A stretch of DNA of 64,000 nt from NCBI GenBank assembly GCA_031385545.1, contig JANNBN010000057.1:19168-83167 (forward strand), read 5' to 3'. This DNA is from JANNBN01 sp031385545 (lineage in GTDB: Bacteria; Actinomycetota; Acidimicrobiia; Acidimicrobiales; JANYDT01). Both the position numbers and the translations under genes were made by a program. The notes under the pieces are model-generated. The model was not told the origin of the DNA. It did no database searches and saw only the letters and a list, made by a program, of their open reading frames with translations. Positions 58,343 through 64,000 of this stretch are shown piece after piece (positions within the stretch are counted from its first letter, which is position 1; each line of letters opens with the position of its first letter).

Positions 58343-59703
58343 ACGGCCAGGGCTCATCACACCATCGGTGGGACGGTGCCGAACTCGGAGTCATCCCCAC
58401 CATCACCCGGCGATCTTTGCTGGCGGCTATCGGCCTGGGTGGCGCTGCGGTGGCGACGGTCGGCTGTAGCTCGAGCTCTGAGGTCGCGTCGGAGGCTGCG
58501 GGAGACGCAACGAGCCTGGTGCCCTCGAAGCGTGCTGGCGCGGATGCCCCTGCCAAGAGCAAGCAGACGAACAGTCCGACGGGCAAGGCCGGGAGCGGGC
58601 GCATCCTTGTGGTGGTCGAGTTGGGTGGTGGGATCGACGGTTTCGCCACGCTCGTGCCGTACGGCGACGGTGCGTTCCGCAAACTGCGAGAGCGCATCTG
58701 GATCGACCCGAAGGACCTGGAGCCGATCGATGACAGATACGCGGTGCCGAAGGGTTTGGCCGTGGTGAAGGACCGCTTGGCGTTCGTCGAAGGGCTCGGT
58801 GTGACCAACCCGAACCTGTCGCATTTCGACATGATGCGACGGTGGTGGCTGGGCGATGTCGACGGGACGTCGGCAGTCACGACAGGCTTCCTCGGCCGCT
58901 GCTGCGACCAGGTTGCGGCCGGCGAACCAATCACCGGGCTGAGCGTCGGTGGCGGTTCAACCCCCGCCTTGCTGACCGACACCGCTTCGACGGTCTCGCT
59001 CCCGGCGTTGGAGTTGGTGAAAGGAATTGCCAGGGCTGAACCGGGCGAAGACCGGCTGCGCAAGACACTGCGCCTCGGCGCAACTGAGGCCAACGGTGTT
59101 GAGTCCGGGGCGGGGCCCGAGGCTGATCGGCTTGCGGCGATCGCACGCGCGAACTTGGGCAATGGGCTCGATCTGCTAGGCCACTTCGAGCGTCTTGGCG
59201 ACATCGTTGACAAGCGCTATCCGGAAGGCAACGAATTGGCCGGCTCCTTCGCAATGGTCAAGCAAATGATTTCACTCAACGCTGGCATGCAGGTCTTTCA
59301 CATCCCGTGGGGCAGTTTTGATACGCACGCTGATCAAGTCGGGAACCACTCCGCGCAGATGGAACAGTTCGGCGCAGCACTCGCCGCGTTCCTTGATGAC
59401 CTGAGCGATGCCGGCCTGTCCGATCGTGTGCTGCTGGCGACCACCAGCGAATTCGGGCGACGGGCCGAGGCGTCGGGCAGCGGTACCGACCATGGAACGG
59501 CGTCCACCATGCTGCTGGCCGGAGCCGTCAACCCGGGTCGGCATGGAGTCGCTCCGAACTTCGAGAAGCGCGACGCCGATGGCAATGTGATCGCCACGAC
59601 TGCACTGGGGGACTACTACGCAACGCTCGCGTCGTGGATGGGCATCAGCCCGTCCGATGTGCTCAGTGGTGGAACTGCGATCGACACCGTTCTGCGTTCG
59701 TAG
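58339..59703 (+). CDS. DUF1501 family Tat-exported protein
   Basis: A 454-residue sulfatase-like-fold protein. The N-terminus has a twin-arginine signal (ITRRSLLAAIGLGGAAVATV) directly followed by GC, a possible lipobox, so it may be a Tat-exported lipoprotein. The core has LVVVELGGGIDGFATLVPYG, NLSHFDMMRRWW, the motif WGSFDTHADQVGNH, and TTSEFGRRAEASGSGTDHGT, all DUF1501 signatures with the metal-site His and Asp residues kept. It is coupled to DUF1800. The substrate is unknown. Confidence 0.9.
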   Translation: MNGQGSSHHRWDGAELGVIPTITRRSLLAAIGLGGAAVATVGCSSSSEVASEAAGDATSLVPSKRAGADAPAKSKQTNSPTGKAGSGRILVVVELGGGIDGFATLVPYGDGAFRKLRERIWIDPKDLEPIDDRYAVPKGLAVVKDRLAFVEGLGVTNPNLSHFDMMRRWWLGDVDGTSAVTTGFLGRCCDQVAAGEPITGLSVGGGSTPALLTDTASTVSLPALELVKGIARAEPGEDRLRKTLRLGATEANGVESGAGPEADRLAAIARANLGNGLDLLGHFERLGDIVDKRYPEGNELAGSFAMVKQMISLNAGMQVFHIPWGSFDTHADQVGNHSAQMEQFGAALAAFLDDLSDAGLSDRVLLATTSEFGRRAEASGSGTDHGTASTMLLAGAVNPGRHGVAPNFEKRDADGNVIATTALGDYYATLASWMGISPSDVLSGGTAIDTVLRS

Positions 59704-59784
59704 GTCCTTCGGGGAAGTCCAGCAGGGGAGGAACAGCGGCGATCAGTGCGGGATTGTTCGGAGAGTGCACGTAGCGTGTGGTCT

Positions 59785-60594
59785 GTGAGCTGCGAAGAAA
59801 TTGCCGACACGCTGTCATCGTCGGCCATCTCGATAGCGCCTGCGTCGCAACTCGCCCCAGCGGTGTCGCTGCAACCGATCACCGCTGAACCGCCCGGCCT
59901 CGGTGCCCGGGCTGTGATGTCGCAGAACTGGACCGACCTTGGTTACTTCCACTGGCGATACCCGCCGGCGGTCGTCCAAGCACTGCTTCCCCGCGGTGTC
60001 GTGGTGGATACGTTCGACGGGTCGGCGTGGGTGGGGCTCATTCCGTTCGTGATGCGAAACGTTCGCATCGGTCCGCTGCCAGAGGTGCCGTTCCTGAGCA
60101 CGTTTGTCGAGGTGAACGTGCGTACCTATGTGGTGGACGAGCAAGGCCGCAGGTCGGTTTGGTTCTTCTCACTCGATGTGCCCCGAGCGATGATTGTCGC
60201 AATTGCGCGCTCTGTCTTTTCTCTGCCGTACTGCTGGGGCCAAGCGGTTCATACGCACACAGACAATCGGCACCACTACTCGGTTGTTCGCCGGTGGCCG
60301 CATCGGGGGCCGGGCTGCGAGATCGGCTATTCGCAAGGTGAGCTGTTGACCCCTGCGCAGCTCACCGAACTCGATCATTTCCTGACCGCCCGCTGGTCCC
60401 TCGTCACCACACGATCTGACACGGTGCTGCGCGGACGGATTCATCACCCGCAATGGCCGCTGCACGACGTCCACGACGTGTCGTTGGCGGGCAACTTGGT
60501 GGAGGCTGCCGGCTTGCCTGCCCCCGCTGGCGTCCCCCACTCACGGTGCTCGCCAGGCGTACCGGTGACCGTGGCATGGCTCCAACACGTCTGA
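59785..60594 (+). CDS. DUF2071 (YqjF-like) protein
   Basis: A 269-residue cytoplasmic protein. The conserved blocks are NWTDLGYFHWRYPPAVVQAL, VVVDTFDGSAWVGLIPFVMR, EVNVRTYVVDEQG and VWFFSLDVPRAMIVAIARSV, the standard DUF2071 order; the fold is related to acetoacetate decarboxylase. The start is uncertain: the GTG chosen precedes a poorly conserved 40-residue N-terminus, and ATG 59917 would start at MSQNWTD. The convergent next gene is an acetoacetate-decarboxylase-like protein, so two relatives of this fold lie end to end. Confidence 0.85.
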   Translation: MSCEEIADTLSSSAISIAPASQLAPAVSLQPITAEPPGLGARAVMSQNWTDLGYFHWRYPPAVVQALLPRGVVVDTFDGSAWVGLIPFVMRNVRIGPLPEVPFLSTFVEVNVRTYVVDEQGRRSVWFFSLDVPRAMIVAIARSVFSLPYCWGQAVHTHTDNRHHYSVVRRWPHRGPGCEIGYSQGELLTPAQLTELDHFLTARWSLVTTRSDTVLRGRIHHPQWPLHDVHDVSLAGNLVEAAGLPAPAGVPHSRCSPGVPVTVAWLQHV

Positions 60595-60863
60595 CTGCCG
60601 TCTCATGCCTGACTGAGTCCTGATGCCTGACCAGGCTGCCTGACCGGAAACGGCCCGCTCAAGGGTTTCGACCCGGAGGCGAGCGCATCTCGCAATATCT
60701 TGTGCTCGTATGTCCGCCACTCGGTCGTTGAAAGTCCACCACCCTGCGAAAATTCTTCTGTTCGGGCTTGAAAGGGTAGGTGGGGTACAAACTCCGGCGG
60801 AGACCGGCTGGCGGGTGGATAAATCGTTCAGCCCCACCAAGAGAGCCCGAGAGCGAATCGAGC

Positions 60864-61670
60864 TCAGTTTGTGAGCAGAGTTGTGCCTCCGACGAAGGTG
60901 GTGGCGACCTCGCGGTAGTAGGCCGCGATGGCCTCTCGTGGTGCAAGGTCCGTCAGTTCCTCGACCGGGGATGCGCCGAGCGAGATGGTTGCGGTGCCGG
61001 TGAACTGTCGGCCGATCTCGACGTTGACGCCGCTCATAGTGACCAGGTCGTCGAGCGAGTCGGTCCCGTTGGCTTCGATGGCCGGCAACTGACGTGAGTG
61101 CAGCATGGGATGACCGTTGACGAAGCCGGCACCGGAGGCCGCACCGGTGATCTCGAACTGCACGTCCACCAGGCGCCGATCCGAGGCGGCGACGGTCGCT
61201 CCGAACCGGCCACCGACCGCAAGCCGCGGCCCGGCGATGCCGACAGTGACCGGCCGGGTCATCCAGATGGAACCCATCTTCTTGGGGTAACCCTGGAAAT
61301 GTCCGCGCACCATTGCGAAATCCTTGTCGACCCAGATGGCGACGCACCGGGACCAGATTTGCCCGTTCCACCGGCAGCGCACCACAACGAATGCCTCTTT
61401 GTATTGGGCACGAACCGGGTCGGTCACCTCTTCGTGCGCGTCGGAGCACGATTGCCAGTCGGCGAAGATCACCGCGACTGCACCGGGATCCTCATCGTCG
61501 TGAACCGGCTCCAACGGGGTGGGTAGCAGCGCAGCCACAGCGGCCGGGTCGGTGCGGTACTCGACGGTGAGCATTTCGCCCGAGTAGTGCCACGGCGGAG
61601 CAGGAAGGAGCGACGAGGTGCCCGCAGCCGTGCGGGGAAACAAGAAACCGTTGAGCCCGTGCGAAGCCAT
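60864..61670 (-). CDS. Acetoacetate decarboxylase-family protein
   Basis: A 268-residue protein with the acetoacetate-decarboxylase fold. LTVEYRTDPAAVAALLPTPL is the typical N-terminal block, and REHFQGYP-type sequence appears as VRGHFQGYPKKMGSIWMT, where the Lys pair fits the Schiff-base Lys of the family. Many relatives in degradation clusters act on other keto acids. It is divergent from the fumarylacetoacetate hydrolase gene, 48 bases away, and probably belongs to the same catabolic unit. Confidence 0.87.
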   Translation of the reverse strand: MASHGLNGFLFPRTAAGTSSLLPAPPWHYSGEMLTVEYRTDPAAVAALLPTPLEPVHDDEDPGAVAVIFADWQSCSDAHEEVTDPVRAQYKEAFVVVRCRWNGQIWSRCVAIWVDKDFAMVRGHFQGYPKKMGSIWMTRPVTVGIAGPRLAVGGRFGATVAASDRRLVDVQFEITGAASGAGFVNGHPMLHSRQLPAIEANGTDSLDDLVTMSGVNVEIGRQFTGTATISLGASPVEELTDLAPREAIAAYYREVATTFVGGTTLLTN

Positions 61671-61718
61671 GTGGCGTATCGTATCGTTTGGTGCCAAACA
61701 AATCCTGTGGAGGGTGAC

Positions 61719-62627
61719 GTGGACGAGATCATGGAGACAAGGCGTGTGCTGCTCGGTGGTGCAGTCGTCGAAGTTGTCCGTGATGGCGACGTGCTCCGAG
61801 CGCCCGATGGACGTTCGGTTTCCGTCCACGATGCGGTGCATCTGCCTCCGGTGACGCCGACCAAAATCATCTGCGCGCATCTCAACCATGTGAGTCGGGT
61901 CCGTGAGTTCGGCACCCGCTTGCCTCCTGCACCGACGTACTTCCACAAACCGGTTTCCAGCCTCAACAGCCACGGTGGCGACGTAGTCCGCCCGTCCAAC
62001 TGCAACTGGCTCAACTACGAAGGCGAAGTGGCGATCGTCATCGGCCGGCGGTGCCGTAACGTGCCGTATACCGAGGCGTCGCAGTACATCGGCGGGTACA
62101 CGGTGGCCAACGACTTCGGTCTGCACGATTTCCGCGACACGGACTCAGGTTCGATGCTCCGAGTGAAGGGTGCGGACACGTTCTGCCCTCTCGGCCCCGG
62201 ATATGTGCGCAGTTGGAAGCCCGAGGGCAAGTACATCCGGACCTATGTCAACGGCACGTTGCGCCAAGACGGTTCCACCGACGAGATGGCCTGGGACATG
62301 GCGTATCTCGTTGCGGACCTGGCCCGCCTCATCACGCTGGAGCCGGGCGACGTGATCCTGTCGGGTACCCCCGCTATCTCGCGCCCCGTCGTGCCCGGCG
62401 ACGTGGTAACCGTGGAGGTCGAGGGTCTCGGCTCGCTGACCAACCGCATCGTCGAGGGTCCAGTTCCCGTGTCGGACGAAATCGGGTCGCAGCCGACCGA
62501 GACCGAAGAGGTCCGCTCCACGGCATTGGGCGGTGACTGGGAACTGCGCGGCCAACGGCCGCCGGTGTACCCCACCCCCCGTGACTTACTGCCCTATCCG
62601 CGGGTTCACCCGCGCTGGGAGAAGTGA
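61719..62627 (+). CDS. Fumarylacetoacetate hydrolase-family enzyme
   Basis: A 302-residue enzyme that cleaves or isomerises a beta-diketo acid, as in aromatic acid degradation (HpcE type). Motifs are KIICAHLNHVSRVREFG, YFHKPVSSLNSHGGDVVRP, NYEGEVAIVIG (metal ligand Glu pair), YTVANDFGLHDFR and VILSGTPAISRPVVPGDVV. GTG 61719 is close to GGAGGG; ATG 61731 is an alternative. Its stop overlaps the aldehyde dehydrogenase start (TGATG), so the two are coupled. The true substrate is not settled. Confidence 0.9.
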   Translation: MDEIMETRRVLLGGAVVEVVRDGDVLRAPDGRSVSVHDAVHLPPVTPTKIICAHLNHVSRVREFGTRLPPAPTYFHKPVSSLNSHGGDVVRPSNCNWLNYEGEVAIVIGRRCRNVPYTEASQYIGGYTVANDFGLHDFRDTDSGSMLRVKGADTFCPLGPGYVRSWKPEGKYIRTYVNGTLRQDGSTDEMAWDMAYLVADLARLITLEPGDVILSGTPAISRPVVPGDVVTVEVEGLGSLTNRIVEGPVPVSDEIGSQPTETEEVRSTALGGDWELRGQRPPVYPTPRDLLPYPRVHPRWEK

Positions 62628-64000
62628 TGTCCCCGCTACCCGAGCATCCGCGTGCCACCATCGTCAACGGCGACCGGGCCGTCCAGGTGTCAGTGGATCA
62701 CTTCATCAACGGACAGCGGGTAGCAAGCGCGCATACTTTCCAGGATCGAAGCCCGCTTGATTGGGATCTGGTTCTCGCCAACGTGTCACGCGGTGATGCG
62801 GCCGTAGCCGACGCAGCCATCACGGCCGCCGGTGAAGCGTTTCCGGCGTGGGCTGCGCTCGGACCCGCGGGACGGGGACCCATCATGCGGCGTCTCGCCG
62901 ACCTGATCGACGCACACGTCGAAGACATCGCAGCAGTCGAGTGCATGGACATGGCGATGTTGCACGAGTCACTGCGCCTGCGGGTCATCGGCCGTAGCGC
63001 GCGGAACTTCCGTGCATATGCCGACCTCGCAGAGCAGTACCAGGAGCGTGTGTGGTCATCCAACGGAACGGTCAACCGGGTGATCCGCATGCCGGCCGGG
63101 CCAACCGTGGTGATTACCCCGTGGAACGCTCCGTTCATGCTGTCCACCTGGAAGTGCGCACCGGCGCTTGCCGCCGGCAACACGGTGGTTCTGAAACCGG
63201 CGGAATGGTCGCCCCTGTCGGTTTCTCTCTTGGCCGACCTGTGCGTCCTGGCGGGCTTTCCACCCGGCGTATTCAACGTTGTGCAGGGTATCGGTGAAGA
63301 GGTCGGTGCCGCGCTGGTGAACGACCTCCGAGTCCGACGCATCTCCTTCACCGGGTCACCCGAGACGGGTCGCATCATCGGTGTTGCAGCCGCGCGGAAT
63401 CTGGTGCCGTTTACCGCAGAGTTGGGTGGCAAAGGCCCGTTCATCGTGCTCGACGATGCTGACCTTGATATTGCCGCCAAGCAGGCAGCGGTGATGTTCG
63501 ACGATTCCGGCCAGGTTTGCCTTGCCGGCACGCGTCTGCTGGTGCAGGAAGGGGTGCGTGACGAATTCCTCCGTCTCTTTCACGCCTACACAGATGCCCA
63601 CGTACTCGGCGACTCGCGAGACCCGGGTACGACGATGGCGCCGCTGATCCATCCCGAGCACCTTGCGCGGGTCGCAGGGTTTGTCGATCGGGCGCGCACT
63701 GCGGGCGACACCGTGGTTCGAGGGGGTCGGATCTGGCGCGACGGCGGGCTCTGGTACGAGCCAACCGTCATCGAGCCGACGAGCAACGACAGCGACATCG
63801 TGCAGCACGAAGTGTTCGGCCCAGTGGTCACTGTGCAAACCTTTGCCACAGACGACGATGGCATTGCGTTGGCGAATTCCACGGCATACGGCCTGTCGGC
63901 GATGATCTTCACGACGTCGGCTGAGCGAGCTGATCACGTGGGCCGGGCGGTCCGTGCAGGCACCACCTGGGTCAACACGTTCCTGGTGCGCGATCTCACC
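62627..64000 (+). CDS. Aldehyde dehydrogenase, 3' end cut by window edge
   Basis: Oxidises an aldehyde to an acid with NAD(P)+. The frame is open from the ATG to the end of the window (about 458 residues, of a usual 480-500). Motifs are VVITPWNAPFMLSTWKCAPA, RISFTGSPETGR, ELGGKGPFIVLDD (general base Glu) and DDSGQVCLAGTR (catalytic Cys), and HEVFGPVV near the C-terminus. Coupled to the fumarylacetoacetate hydrolase-type gene, it resembles the HpaE/HpcE order of aromatic-acid (homoprotocatechuate) degradation, but it could serve another ring-cleavage pathway. Confidence 0.93.
   Translation, partial: MSPLPEHPRATIVNGDRAVQVSVDHFINGQRVASAHTFQDRSPLDWDLVLANVSRGDAAVADAAITAAGEAFPAWAALGPAGRGPIMRRLADLIDAHVEDIAAVECMDMAMLHESLRLRVIGRSARNFRAYADLAEQYQERVWSSNGTVNRVIRMPAGPTVVITPWNAPFMLSTWKCAPALAAGNTVVLKPAEWSPLSVSLLADLCVLAGFPPGVFNVVQGIGEEVGAALVNDLRVRRISFTGSPETGRIIGVAAARNLVPFTAELGGKGPFIVLDDADLDIAAKQAAVMFDDSGQVCLAGTRLLVQEGVRDEFLRLFHAYTDAHVLGDSRDPGTTMAPLIHPEHLARVAGFVDRARTAGDTVVRGGRIWRDGGLWYEPTVIEPTSNDSDIVQHEVFGPVVTVQTFATDDDGIALANSTAYGLSAMIFTTSAERADHVGRAVRAGTTWVNTFLVRDLT

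Noticed and set aside
60595..60863. Possible small gene or RNA between convergent genes
   Set aside because: Only three loose copies of TGCCTGAC are visible; there is no stable hairpin with a T tract and no frame with a start signal.

Overview
The window is about 64 kb of high-GC chromosome from an actinobacterium. A WhiB regulator, two adjacent ArsA-type ATPases as in mycobacteria, and many GTG starts support this. The style of the secreted proteins (Thr/Pro-rich linkers, repeated LLDTR-type surface domains) and the DUF1800/DUF1501 pair suggest class Acidimicrobiia. The class assignment is inference; no rRNA or marker gene in the window settles it. Coding density is high and no stretch over 300 bases lacks a gene.

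Layout. 0-6 kb: two cyclophilins, a LytM/M23 cell-wall peptidase and the aspartate pathway genes lysC (with an internal beta-subunit start) and asd. 6-14 kb: LuxR-type regulators, one a very large STAND ATPase, a tRNA-Pro, a secreted Lys-rich helical protein and a secreted GH-A-like glycosidase with three repeated surface domains. 14.3-22.9 kb: a lasso peptide biosynthetic cluster. 23-30 kb: a receiver protein, an MFS transporter, two ArsA-type ATPases, NfeD, thymidylate kinase, a membrane protein and WhiB. 30-33 kb: a nucleotide-sugar dehydrogenase, GT2 glycosyltransferase and epimerase operon. 33.5-36.7 kb: selB and selA for selenocysteine incorporation. 36.7-49.3 kb: a class A penicillin-binding protein, a degenerate trypsin-like membrane protein, a NUDIX hydrolase, an ABC/FtsX pair with a crippled ATPase, Mrp, an A-type Fe-S carrier, RidA and a small membrane protein. 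49.4-57 kb: a 1349-residue secreted cadherin-like/beta-helix protein, three tandem tail-collar proteins, a GNAT, a Tat-exported protein, a DUF6916-like protein and a MazEF-type toxin-antitoxin module. 57-64 kb: DUF1800/DUF1501, DUF2071, an acetoacetate decarboxylase-like protein, and a fumarylacetoacetate hydrolase/aldehyde dehydrogenase pair that runs off the right edge.

Main discovery. The lasso cluster has a split B protein (transglutaminase-like B2 and PqqD-like B1), an asparagine-synthetase-like cyclase, two HPr-kinase-like proteins, a nucleotidyltransferase, an ABC exporter and two LuxR regulators. Its precursor gene is only 44 codons long and lies on the minus strand between the cyclase and the second kinase. 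Its leader fits the lasso consensus YxxPxLx3Gx5Tx, with Val in place of Leu. The predicted core starts with Ala and has Asp at position 9, giving a nine-residue ring, and ends in Ser-Ser. The kinases and nucleotidyltransferase therefore suggest a phosphorylated and perhaps further decorated lasso peptide, like the paeninodin and pseudomycoidin systems. I do not recognise this core sequence as a described peptide.

A second theme is proteins that keep a fold but have lost catalytic residues: the ABC ATPase (Walker A Lys replaced by Met), the trypsin-like protein (no His or Ser), NfeD (no Ser in the usual place) and the first ATPase module of the large LuxR regulator.
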